Source: Sphingomonas echinoides ATCC 14820
GTDB taxonomy: Bacteria; Pseudomonadota; Alphaproteobacteria; Sphingomonadales; Sphingomonadaceae
Assembly: GCF_000241465.1 (NCBI RefSeq)
Contig: NZ_JH584235.1
Span: 1,039,256-1,103,255 of the forward strand
Direction: 5' to 3'
Length of the DNA: 64,000 nucleotides
Part shown: positions 1 through 7,789 of the stretch, in pieces
Layout of the letters: each line of letters begins with the position of its first letter
Position numbering within the stretch: position 1 is the first letter of the stretch
The notes under the pieces: model-generated
Told to the model about the DNA's origin: nothing
What the model saw: only the letters and a program-made list of their open reading frames with translations
The model's database searches: none
Made by a program: the position numbers and the translations under genes

Positions 1-2
1 TC

Positions 3-173
3 GTCTCGACCGAGGACCGCGTCGTCAGCATCGATCTGGAGCGGGAGACTGCCGCGGCTCTGAACGCAAAGACCACCGAAGTGAAGGCCAGCCATCTCTC
101 GTTGCTGTCGATGCCCGATGCCGTCGCCGACGTGATCCTGGATGCCGTCGCGGCAACCGCTGCGGCACGCTGA
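3..173 (+). CDS. alpha/beta hydrolase, C-terminal fragment
   Basis: Only the last 56 codons are in the window, ending with TGA at 171-173. The reading frame gives a tail with the segment VKASHLSLLSMPDAVADVI. This resembles the C-terminal end of alpha/beta-fold hydrolases of the esterase/methylesterase type, in which the catalytic histidine sits in an (A)SH motif followed by 'P..V...I'. The substrate cannot be inferred. The body of the gene lies upstream of the window. It is the first of three hydrolase-type genes on this strand. Confidence 0.6.
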   Translation, partial: VSTEDRVVSIDLERETAAALNAKTTEVKASHLSLLSMPDAVADVILDAVAATAAAR

Positions 174-275
174 TCCATCACGGGATGCGCGTCTTGAGGA
201 TGGGCATACCGATGCCGATCTTATAATCTGAGTCGGTGATCCAAAGGCCGGATCAAGCAAATCGGATGAAACGCC

Positions 276-1241
276 ATGACCGTTCGCTTTTTAAAATCTG
301 CCGCAGTGATCGCCAGTCTGGCCGTCGCGCCGGTCGCTTATGCGCAGAACGCCGCCCCCACCGCAGCCGCTGCTCCAGCGGATTTCTACAAGATGAAGCT
401 TGGCAGCTTCACGATCGTCGCACTGTCGGACGGCATCTTCTCGCTGCCGACCGACCAATTGCTGGTGGAGCGGACGCCCGGCGAAGTGAAGGCAATCCTG
501 ACGGCGGCGAATGCGCCCACGCTCGAACCCACCTCGGTCAACGCCTATCTGATCGACACGGGGTCGCGCCGCATTCTCGTCGATAGCGGCAGTGGCAGCT
601 ATTTCGGCCCGACGCTCGGGCGCGCGATCACCGCGTTGAAGGCAGCGGGCTATAAGCCCGAGGATATTGACGAGGTGCTGATCACGCATCTGCATCCCGA
701 CCATGTCGGCGGCCTCTCGGTCGGCGGCGCGCGCGTGTTTCCCAACGCGACGATCCGCATGGCGCAATCGGAACACGACTTCTGGCTCGACAAGGCCAAC
801 CTCACCAAGGTCGATGCCTCGGTCCAATCATCCTTCGACGCGGCGGCCGCCTCGCTCGCACCCTATAGCGCGGCGGGCCGGGTCAAGCCGTTCAAGCCAG
901 GCGAGACGATTGCGCCCGGCGTAACGGCGGTGTCGCTGCCCGGGCACACGGCGGGCCATACCGGCTACCGTGTCGAGAGCGTCGGCAAGACGCTGCTCAT
1001 CTGGGGCGACGTGATGCACGTGGCAGTGGTGCAGTTGAAGGACCCTGCGGTGACGATCAAGTTCGACCTGTCGCAGGCCGAAGCCTCCCGATCGCGCGCC
1101 ACGATCATGGCCGATGCGGCGAAGCGCCACTATCTGGTCGCCGGGGCGCATCTGCACTTCCCCGGCATCGGTACGCTCAGCAAGGCCGCGCAGGAGTGGC
1201 AATGGACCCCCGTCCCCGCCACCCCAGCCAGCGCGCAATAG
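276..1241 (+). CDS. exported MBL-fold metallo-hydrolase
   Basis: A 321-residue metallo-beta-lactamase-superfamily hydrolase. The N-terminus is a Sec signal peptide (basic start, hydrophobic stretch, AYAQ-like cleavage site near residue 24), so it probably acts in the periplasm. The metal-binding signature HLHPDH lies at residues 138-143. Further metal ligands are the His of 'PGHTAGHTGY', the Asp of 'IWGDVMH' and a C-terminal His in 'GAHLHFPG'. The fold suits hydrolysis of a lactone, thioester or similar bond; the substrate is unknown. The frame continues no further upstream than a few codons and the ATG at 276 directly precedes the signal peptide. Confidence 0.88.
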   Translation: MTVRFLKSAAVIASLAVAPVAYAQNAAPTAAAAPADFYKMKLGSFTIVALSDGIFSLPTDQLLVERTPGEVKAILTAANAPTLEPTSVNAYLIDTGSRRILVDSGSGSYFGPTLGRAITALKAAGYKPEDIDEVLITHLHPDHVGGLSVGGARVFPNATIRMAQSEHDFWLDKANLTKVDASVQSSFDAAAASLAPYSAAGRVKPFKPGETIAPGVTAVSLPGHTAGHTGYRVESVGKTLLIWGDVMHVAVVQLKDPAVTIKFDLSQAEASRSRATIMADAAKRHYLVAGAHLHFPGIGTLSKAAQEWQWTPVPATPASAQ

Positions 1242-1338
1242 CCCGCGCGTCGCCGCACCGGCCGATCGCTTTTCCCCGGCGCAGCACGGTGGCAACCTCC
1301 CGAACCGCCACCGTCTCGCCTAACCAACGGAGACTATC

Positions 1339-2175
1339 GTGGCCTATGTAACCAGCGCAGACGGCATCCAGATCTATTATAAGGACTGGGGCCCCAAGGA
1401 TGCTCAGCCGATCGTGTTCCACCACGGCTGGCCGCTGTCGTCGGATGATTGGGACGCGCAGATGCTGTTCTTCCTGGCCAATGGCTACCGTGTCGTCGCG
1501 CACGATCGTCGCGGCCATGGCCGGTCGGAGCAAGCGGTCGGCAACCACGACATGGACCATTATGCCGCCGACGCCTCTGCCGTCGCCGAGCATCTCGACC
1601 TCAAAAATGCGGTGCATATCGGCCATTCGACCGGCGGCGGTGAAGTGGCGCGCTATGTCGCGAAGTTCGGCGAGCCGCAGGGCCGTGTGGCCAAGGCGGT
1701 GCTGGTCGCCGCCATCCCGCCCCTGATGCTGAAGACCGAAGCCAATCCCGGCGGCACGCCGATCGAAGTGTTCGACAGCTTCCGCAGCGCGCTCGCGGCG
1801 AACCGCGCGGCGTTCTTCCGCGATGTTGCGGCCGGCCCCTTCTATGGCTTCAACCGCGACCACGAAACGACGATCCCCGCCGTCATCGACAATTGGTGGC
1901 GCCAGGGCATGATGGGCAGCGCACAGGCGCACTATGACGGCATCAAGGCCTTCTCCGAAACCGATCAGACCGAAGATCTGAAGGCGATCTCCGTGCCCAC
2001 GCTGGTGCTGCAGGGCGATGACGACCAAATCGTGCCCTATACCGATGCCGCGCTGCTGCAGGTCAAGCTGCTGCAGAACGGCACGCTGAAAATCTATGAG
2101 GGCTATCCGCACGGGATGCTGACCACGCATGCCGATGTCATCAACCCCGATCTGCTCGCCTTCGTGCGCGCCTGA
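1339..2175 (+). CDS. alpha/beta hydrolase, cofactor-free haloperoxidase/arylesterase type
   Basis: 278 residues, the usual length for non-heme chloroperoxidase-like hydrolases. The oxyanion segment 'HHGWP' is at about 28-32, the nucleophile elbow GHSTGG carries Ser97, an acid lies in the 'GDDD' run at 226-229 and the catalytic His258 is in 'YPHGM'. These enzymes are mostly esterases or perhydrolases; the haloperoxidase activity is a side reaction. The start is GTG at 1339, with an AACGGAGA ribosome site seven bases upstream. A hairpin follows the stop codon. Confidence 0.9.
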   Translation: MAYVTSADGIQIYYKDWGPKDAQPIVFHHGWPLSSDDWDAQMLFFLANGYRVVAHDRRGHGRSEQAVGNHDMDHYAADASAVAEHLDLKNAVHIGHSTGGGEVARYVAKFGEPQGRVAKAVLVAAIPPLMLKTEANPGGTPIEVFDSFRSALAANRAAFFRDVAAGPFYGFNRDHETTIPAVIDNWWRQGMMGSAQAHYDGIKAFSETDQTEDLKAISVPTLVLQGDDDQIVPYTDAALLQVKLLQNGTLKIYEGYPHGMLTTHADVINPDLLAFVRA

Positions 2176-2192
2176 ACGCGGCGGTTTGATCG

Positions 2193-2225
2193 CACGGGGA
2201 GACGATCGACGATCGCCTCCCCGTG
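2193..2225 (+). terminator. hairpin after the haloperoxidase-like gene
   Basis: A nine-base stem (CACGGGGAG at 2193-2201 with CTCCCCGTG at 2217-2225) encloses a CGATCG-rich loop that can extend the pairing. It begins 18 bases after the hydrolase stop codon. No T-run follows, so it is a weak intrinsic terminator candidate or an mRNA-end stabiliser. It overlaps a possible upstream GTG start (2223) of the next gene, which argues against that start. Confidence 0.45.
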
Positions 2226-2315
2226 TTCCCGCCCGCGCATATTGCGAGCGTGCGGCGGATCGGGCATCGCACGCTTCGTGACAGACATTGCGGCCCGAAC
2301 AGCACCCCCGTGCGC

Positions 2316-5300
2316 ATGAGCGGCTGCGCCCGTGCCCTTCTGTTCGGGGCGCTTTTCGCTCTTCTGCTCTCCTTGCCCCGACCGGTCTGCGCGCAGGGGC
2401 CGAGCCGTGCGCCCGAACAATTCCATCACAGCAACTGGACGATCGAGGACGGCGCGCCACCCGATATCTGGGCGATCGCCCAGACGGCAGACGGCTTCCT
2501 GTGGTTAGGCACTGGCGGCGGACTCTATCGCTTCGACGGGATCCGCTTCGAGGAAATTCGTCCCCGCATCGGCAAGCTGCCGAGCCGCAACATCACCGCC
2601 TTGCTCGCAACCGACGATGGCGATCTCTGGCTTGGCTCCTATGACGGCCAGATCGCGCGCTTGCGCAACGGGACGCTGACCGGCTTCGGTGCCGCCAATG
2701 ATTCGGTCGATCGCTTTACCCGTGGCCCGGATGGAACCGTATGGGCAGGCTTTTGGCGCGGTCCACGGCATCTTGCGCGTTTCGACGGCGCGCATTGGCG
2801 CTGGATTCCCAATGACAGCCGGGTTGTTCCGGGCAAGCTTGGCAGCCTGATTGCGGCGCGCGACGGCACGGTCTGGGCCAGCACCGAACGGCAGATCCTG
2901 CGCCTGCGCCCCGGAGACACCGCGCTAACGCCCGTCGCATGGGCGCAACCGGGGGATCGTCTGGTCGGAACGCGGAGCGGCGGCATCGCCATCCTCCACA
3001 CCGGCGTGCCACGCGCGGGCCAGACAGTCTACCAAGAGACGTCGCTCGGGCTGCCCGCCTTCTGGCTGCCGGGCGGCACGCCCGAGATCAAACGCGCGCT
3101 GATCGATCGCCAGGAGACGCTATGGTGGACGGGCGGCAAAGGCGGTGTTAGCCGTCTGCTGCCTCCGGCCGATGGCACCACCGCCCGTGCCGAGCAGTGG
3201 GCAGACCGGCAGGGCCTGAGCGCCAACGCCGCCGTCCCGGTGTTCGAGGATCGCGAGGGGGCGATCTGGGTCGGCACCAATTTGGGGCTGGACCGCTTTC
3301 GGCGCGCGCGCGTGGTCCGGGCCGACGCCTTTGGCCCCTCCCCTTACAAGGCCTATCTGCAGACGGTGCTGGCGGATGGCACGATCTATGTCGTGACCCG
3401 GACGCAGACGCTGACACGCGCCGCCCGCGATGGCTCGCTATCTCCGGTGCTGCACCTCGCCTCCCCACCGGCCGCGATCGCGGCCGACGGCAATCGGTTG
3501 ATCGTCGAACAACGCGGCCATCTCTTCGTTTTGCACCGCGACCGGCTGGTCCCGCTCGGTCTGCCCGTGCTGTCCGGCAGGATGGCGACATGGTCGCGGG
3601 ATAAGGACGGCACCCCGACCATCGCCGTGCGCGGGCAAGGCGTGCTGCAACCCGTCCATGGGGGATGGCGGCTGCTCCGCAGCACGGGTGTGCCGACACT
3701 CGACCGCAAGCTCGAAATTCCCTTCACCGGAGCGGTCGGTCGGTGGTTCTACGCCGATGATCGTTTGATCGGGTGCGCGCGCGGCGTGTGCACACCGATT
3801 TCGCGCGGGGTCGATGTCGGCAGGATCAACATCGTCGTGCCAGGCGAAACGGAGCAGGGCGCGGTGCTGGTCGGTGGCGATAGCGGCCTCGCCATCGGTC
3901 GTGGCGATCGGTTTGAAAGCCTGACCTCAGATCGCTTTCCCGTCCTGGTCGGCATCACCGGCATCGCCCGTGGCGCGGGGGATATCGTGTGGCTGAGCGG
4001 ACTGCGCGGCGTCGTGCAGACCACGCAAGCCGCGCTCGCCCGCACGCTTTCCAGCGGTCGCCCGCTCGCCTACCGCCTGTTTACGATGGCAGACGGCGTG
4101 CCCGGCGCGGCGCAGCAGGATGCGAGCTATTCGACCGCCCTCCGCGGCGGCGACGGGCGGATCTGGCTTGCCGCCAGCCACGGTATCGCCTGGATCGACC
4201 CCAACCGCCTGAAGCCCAACCCAGCCGCGCCGCCCGTGCTGATCCGCTCCGTCTCCGCCGATGGGCGGGAGGTCGCACTCGCACCCAATCTTACCATCGC
4301 CGCTGGCACGCGGCGTATTCAGATCGACTATGCCGCGCTCAGCCTGCTCGATCCGGATCGCGTGCAGTTTCGCTATCGCTTGTCGGGCGTCGATGAGGCG
4401 TGGGTCGACCCAGGCCAGCGCCGACAAGCGACCTATACCAATGTCGCGCCGGGGCGTTGGACGTTTCAAGTGATTGCCGCCAACGCCGACGGGGTCTGGA
4501 ACACGCGCGGGGCCTCGATCGAGCTTACGGTAGCGCCGACCTTTTACCAGACATGGCTGTTCCGCGTGGCGGTGGCGGCCATCGCAGGGATGATTTTGGC
4601 CGGGCTGTACCGCATCCGCAAACGTGCGATCGAGGAGCGCACGCGCCGCCTGATCGCAGCGCAGGTTGCCGAGCGCGAGCGGATCGCGCGGGAACTGCAC
4701 GATACGCTGCTGCAGGGGATGCAAGCGATGATGCTGCGCTTCCAGGCGGTCGGCAACATTCTGGCACCGGACAGCCGCGCGCACGACATGCTCGAATCCG
4801 CGCTTGAGCGGGGCGACGACGTCCTGCTGGAAGGGCGCGACCGCGTGCGCAACTTGCGACCGGAGAACCGCACGACCTTGCAATCGGCGCTGCACGCCAT
4901 TGCCGGTCAGATTGGGGACGGCCTGACGATCGAGATTGTCGAGCAGGGCCTGCCCCGCACGTTGTGCGATCCAGTGATCGATGAATTGGCCGCGATTGCG
5001 CGCGAAGCCCTCACCAACACGCTGTGGCATGCGCAAGCGACCCACGCGACCGTTACGCTCGATTTCACGCGGTGGAGCATGCGGATGTCGGTTCGCGACA
5101 ACGGACGCGGCTTTAGCGCCAGGATCCTCGAGCAAGGCGCGAAACCGGGTCATTTCGGCCTGCCCGGCATGCGCGAGCGCGCGGCAAAGCTCGCCGCTGT
5201 GCTGACGCTGTCCAATCGTGACGGGGGCGGTGCCGAAGTCGTGATTACCGTTCCCGCGCGAATCGCCTATGCGCGGCCGCGCTCGGTTCTCCAAAGGGCG

Positions 5301-5366
5301 ACCGACACCGCAGCAGCATGGCTCGCGCACCTGCGGGGGCGCTCGGGCGGCAACCCGCTTTCGTAA
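2316..5366 (+). CDS. beta-propeller sensor histidine kinase (reg_prop / Y_Y_Y / HisKA_3)
   Basis: A large (about 1016 residues) membrane sensor kinase. From the N-terminus it has a signal peptide ending near 'PVCAQG'; a long periplasmic region of repeated two-component propeller blades ('IWAIAQTADGFLWLGTGGGL', 'LWLGSYDG', 'IWVGTNLGLDRF', 'IWLAASHGIAWI'); a Y_Y_Y domain ('FRYRLSGVDEAW'); one membrane helix near residues 745-765; then a HisKA_3 dimerisation helix with phospho-acceptor His795 in 'ELHDTLLQGMQ' and a HATPase_c domain ('DNGRGF', 'GLPGMRERA'). Such hybrids usually sense carbohydrate or other periplasmic ligands. Its likely partner is the NarL-type regulator at 6202. ATG 2316 was chosen because a GTG at 2223 lies inside a hairpin and would mask the signal peptide. 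Confidence 0.9.
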   Translation: MSGCARALLFGALFALLLSLPRPVCAQGPSRAPEQFHHSNWTIEDGAPPDIWAIAQTADGFLWLGTGGGLYRFDGIRFEEIRPRIGKLPSRNITALLATDDGDLWLGSYDGQIARLRNGTLTGFGAANDSVDRFTRGPDGTVWAGFWRGPRHLARFDGAHWRWIPNDSRVVPGKLGSLIAARDGTVWASTERQILRLRPGDTALTPVAWAQPGDRLVGTRSGGIAILHTGVPRAGQTVYQETSLGLPAFWLPGGTPEIKRALIDRQETLWWTGGKGGVSRLLPPADGTTARAEQWADRQGLSANAAVPVFEDREGAIWVGTNLGLDRFRRARVVRADAFGPSPYKAYLQTVLADGTIYVVTRTQTLTRAARDGSLSPVLHLASPPAAIAADGNRLIVEQRGHLFVLHRDRLVPLGLPVLSGRMATWSRDKDGTPTIAVRGQGVLQPVHGGWRLLRSTGVPTLDRKLEIPFTGAVGRWFYADDRLIGCARGVCTPISRGVDVGRINIVVPGETEQGAVLVGGDSGLAIGRGDRFESLTSDRFPVLVGITGIARGAGDIVWLSGLRGVVQTTQAALARTLSSGRPLAYRLFTMADGVPGAAQQDASYSTALRGGDGRIWLAASHGIAWIDPNRLKPNPAAPPVLIRSVSADGREVALAPNLTIAAGTRRIQIDYAALSLLDPDRVQFRYRLSGVDEAWVDPGQRRQATYTNVAPGRWTFQVIAANADGVWNTRGASIELTVAPTFYQTWLFRVAVAAIAGMILAGLYRIRKRAIEERTRRLIAAQVAERERIARELHDTLLQGMQAMMLRFQAVGNILAPDSRAHDMLESALERGDDVLLEGRDRVRNLRPENRTTLQSALHAIAGQIGDGLTIEIVEQGLPRTLCDPVIDELAAIAREALTNTLWHAQATHATVTLDFTRWSMRMSVRDNGRGFSARILEQGAKPGHFGLPGMRERAAKLAAVLTLSNRDGGGAEVVITVPARIAYARPRSVLQRATDTAAAWLAHLRGRSGGNPLS

Positions 5367-5581
5367 AGCGCAGCCGCCTGTCGCCTTGCCATCATCACGC
5401 AAAAGAAACCGAATATTTTCCTGCGCTTTGCGCAGCGGCACCGCGCGCGGAAATGCCAAAACACCGCATTTTTGTACAAGCTATTCAACCGTCGCGCACC
5501 CATTCTCCGCCGCACCGGCCCTCGTCGCTTACCGGTAGCCCCACCCCTGCACATCGCCCCCTGATCGCGTGAGTTTCCTAT

Positions 5582-6205
5582 ATGGAAGAACCGACCTCCT
5601 CGAACGACGCGATGCCGATCGGCGAATGGGCGGGGGTTGGCATCGCCGTGGCACCGAACGACGCCGTTACCGCAGCGGTCGATTTGGCGGCGGCGGGTGT
5701 ATTCACGCACGAACTGTCGCCCGACGGCGCGGTGGGCGGGCTGCGCCACCTCGACCGGGCGGTTGGCGGCGCGGTGATGCGGCTGCGCGGCGATGGCGTG
5801 TTCAACGCAGCGCCGGGCGAGATCCTCGCGCTTTCGACGCCGCGTTTGCCCGTGGCGGCCTCCACCATTCTGCTCGTGGGCATGGGCGATCCCGAAAGCT
5901 GGTCGCCCGCCATGCTGGAAACAGCGATGAGCGCGGCGACCAATGAAGCGCTGCGGCGCGGTGCGGTCTCTGCCTCGTTCGCGCCGAGCTTGCTCGACAG
6001 CGGGATTGCCGTGATCGACGCCGCCGGGGTGGCGATGGCGATGCTGAGAGGGTTGCTCTCGGCGCTCGACGCGTATCCGCGCCGGTTCGATCTCAAGCTG
6101 TGGGTCTTCTGCACAGGGGCCGCGCACCTCACCGCGACCCATGCCGCCTTCGCTCGCGCTTATGCCGACCTGGCGCGCGAGATGCCGCCGGGGCGAGCCC
6201 CTTGA
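5582..6205 (+). CDS. stand-alone peptidase M17 N-terminal-domain protein
   Basis: 207 residues resembling only the N-terminal, non-catalytic domain of M17 leucyl aminopeptidases. It has the 'AGVFTHELSPDGAVGGLRHL' start, a 'PGEILALSTP' strand and the 'ILLVGMGDPESWS' turn followed by an Ala-rich helix typical of that domain. No metal-binding catalytic domain follows, and no signal peptide is visible. In full-length enzymes this domain mediates hexamer contacts or ligand/DNA binding; here a regulatory or ligand-binding role is an inference from its place between a sensor kinase and a response regulator. The stop codon overlaps the probable TTG start of the regulator, indicating co-translation. 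Confidence 0.7.
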   Translation: MEEPTSSNDAMPIGEWAGVGIAVAPNDAVTAAVDLAAAGVFTHELSPDGAVGGLRHLDRAVGGAVMRLRGDGVFNAAPGEILALSTPRLPVAASTILLVGMGDPESWSPAMLETAMSAATNEALRRGAVSASFAPSLLDSGIAVIDAAGVAMAMLRGLLSALDAYPRRFDLKLWVFCTGAAHLTATHAAFARAYADLAREMPPGRAP

Positions 6206-6891
6206 ACAAAGAGACGAGAGCGCCGATCATACCCGCGCTTTTTCACACCGGAACCGTTTGTCTGTCGCCCTCCTCGCCGATCCGCATCCTCGTCGTCGAC
6301 GACCATCCGTTCCTGCGCGAAGGCGTGCGTGCGGTGGTCGAGACGCAAGCCGACATGCAGGTGGTGGGCGAGGCCGATAGCGGGACCGACGCGATTATCC
6401 GGTATCGCGAATTGCTGCCGGACATCGTGTTGATGGACCTGCAAATGCCTGATCTGAGCGGCGACCAGGCGATCGCCGCGATCCGCGAACGCTCGCCCAA
6501 GGCCCGCATCATCGTGCTGACCACCTATGCGGGGGACGCCCATGCATTGCGCGCGTTGCGTGCGGGGGCGGCCGGCTATTTGCTGAAGACCAGCTTGCGC
6601 AAGGAACTGCTGCAGGCAATCCGGTCGGTGCACGCTGGCGGCAAGCACCTCGACGCCGATGTCGCCACCGACATCGCGCTGCATCTCGTCGCCGATGCGC
6701 CGAGCGAGCGCGAAATCAGCGTGCTGTCGCTGGCCGCGCACGGCAATTCCAACAAGCAGATCGCGGCCAAACTCGGCGTATCCGAGGACACCATCAAGGC
6801 CCATATGAAAGCGATCTTCGCCAAACTGGGCGCATCGGACCGTACCCACGCGGTGACGATCGCTGCCAAACGCGGCCTGATCGACCTGTAG
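6202..6891 (+). CDS. NarL/FixJ-type response regulator
   Basis: About 229 residues. The receiver domain carries the acidic pair in 'VVDDHPFLREG', phospho-acceptor Asp79 in 'LMDLQMPDL', the switch Thr in 'VLTTYAG' and Lys in 'YLLKTS'. A LuxR-type helix-turn-helix follows ('REISVLSLAAHGNSNKQIAA', 'VSEDTIKAHMKAI'). No ATG lies near the receiver; TTG at 6202 overlaps the preceding stop (TTGA) and is preceded by a GGGGCGAG stretch, so it is the preferred start. The nearest kinase with a HisKA_3 module, the class that normally pairs with NarL regulators, is the propeller kinase at 2316-5366. Confidence 0.9.
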   Translation: MNKETRAPIIPALFHTGTVCLSPSSPIRILVVDDHPFLREGVRAVVETQADMQVVGEADSGTDAIIRYRELLPDIVLMDLQMPDLSGDQAIAAIRERSPKARIIVLTTYAGDAHALRALRAGAAGYLLKTSLRKELLQAIRSVHAGGKHLDADVATDIALHLVADAPSEREISVLSLAAHGNSNKQIAAKLGVSEDTIKAHMKAIFAKLGASDRTHAVTIAAKRGLIDL

Positions 6892-6984
6892 CGGCAGGCC
6901 CCGGGCACCCGCCACCCGAAAGGGGGGCAATCGACATACCCCTTAGGGATTACCACCCCCGCAGCAGCGCCGTACGCTGCCCCC

Positions 6985-7593
6985 ATGCTGCTCCGCGATC
7001 CTAGAAGCCTTGATCCTTCCGGCGTTTGCGCGGACGGCCTGTGGTCGTCGAATCCGGCCGAACTGATCGACCATGCGCGCCGCATGATCGAGCATGATCC
7101 CTGCGCCGCGCGCCGCTATCTCGACCGGTTGGCGCTGGTGTTTGGCAATGGCAGCCACCGGCCAATCGAAAAACTGCTGGTTCCAGCCCTTCCCGACGAA
7201 ACCAACGTCGGCACCATGACGCGGGGCGGTCTGGCCCCGTGGCAGTTGCAGCGGGTGAGCGACTATGTCGAGGAACGCCTGGGCGATACGATCGTGCTGG
7301 ACGGCCTGGCCGGGGTCGTGCGGCTGAGCACCGGCCATTTTTGCCGTGCGTTCAAGGTTACCGTGGGGGAGACCCCGCACGCATTCCTGATCCGCCGCCG
7401 CATTCGGCGTGCGCAAACCCTGATGCTGACGACCAAGGACTCGTTGAGCCACATCGCCTGCACCTGCGGGCTCACCGACCAGGCGCATCTCACCCGCCTG
7501 TTCCGGCGCATGGTCGGCGACACGCCGCTTTCGTGGCGGCGTACGTGGTCCCACATGTTTGAACGCGGGGAGCTTGGCAGCGCTGCCGCCTGA
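6985..7593 (+). CDS. AraC-family transcription regulator
   Basis: 202 residues. The C-terminal half is an AraC/XylS DNA-binding domain with two helix-turn-helix units: the first around 'LAGVVRLSTGHFCRAFK' with the following 'GETPHAFLIRRRI', the second around 'LSHIACTCGLTDQAHLTRLF' with the family-typical 'GDTPLSWRR' ending. The N-terminal 85 residues are short and carry no recognisable cupin sensor, so the signal is unknown. It lies 93 bases after the response regulator and upstream of the hybrid kinase on the same strand. Confidence 0.88.
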   Translation: MLLRDPRSLDPSGVCADGLWSSNPAELIDHARRMIEHDPCAARRYLDRLALVFGNGSHRPIEKLLVPALPDETNVGTMTRGGLAPWQLQRVSDYVEERLGDTIVLDGLAGVVRLSTGHFCRAFKVTVGETPHAFLIRRRIRRAQTLMLTTKDSLSHIACTCGLTDQAHLTRLFRRMVGDTPLSWRRTWSHMFERGELGSAAA

Positions 7594-7644
7594 GGTAGCA
7601 AACGATATAACCCCTCCCCCAGAGATCGTCGCGGAAGCGCGATC

Positions 7645-7661
7645 GGCCCCGGCACGGGGCC
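7645..7661. repeat. small GC palindrome after the AraC gene
   Basis: GGCCCC and GGGGCC arms (7645-7650 and 7656-7661) flank a five-base loop in the 196-base gap between the AraC gene and the hybrid kinase. There is no T-run. It may be a weak terminator or simply GC-rich spacer. Confidence 0.25.
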
Positions 7662-7789
7662 ACCCCGCGCCCCCCAACGCGCGGCACCGGCACGCACGTG
7701 CTTGCAAAGTCCGCGATTGCATTACACCCCTGCCCGGCGATAACCGGCACGGGGCAGCCACGACCGCTGTATTCCTTCAGACGCAGGGT

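Noticed and set aside
2223..2315. Upstream GTG start for the propeller kinase
   Set aside because: The GTG lies in the stem of a hairpin that follows the upstream gene, and the extra residues would bury the signal peptide.
3927..5459. A 510-codon minus-strand open frame within the propeller kinase gene
   Set aside because: Mirror frame of high-GC coding DNA; composition is His/Arg/Gly rich with no recognisable domain.
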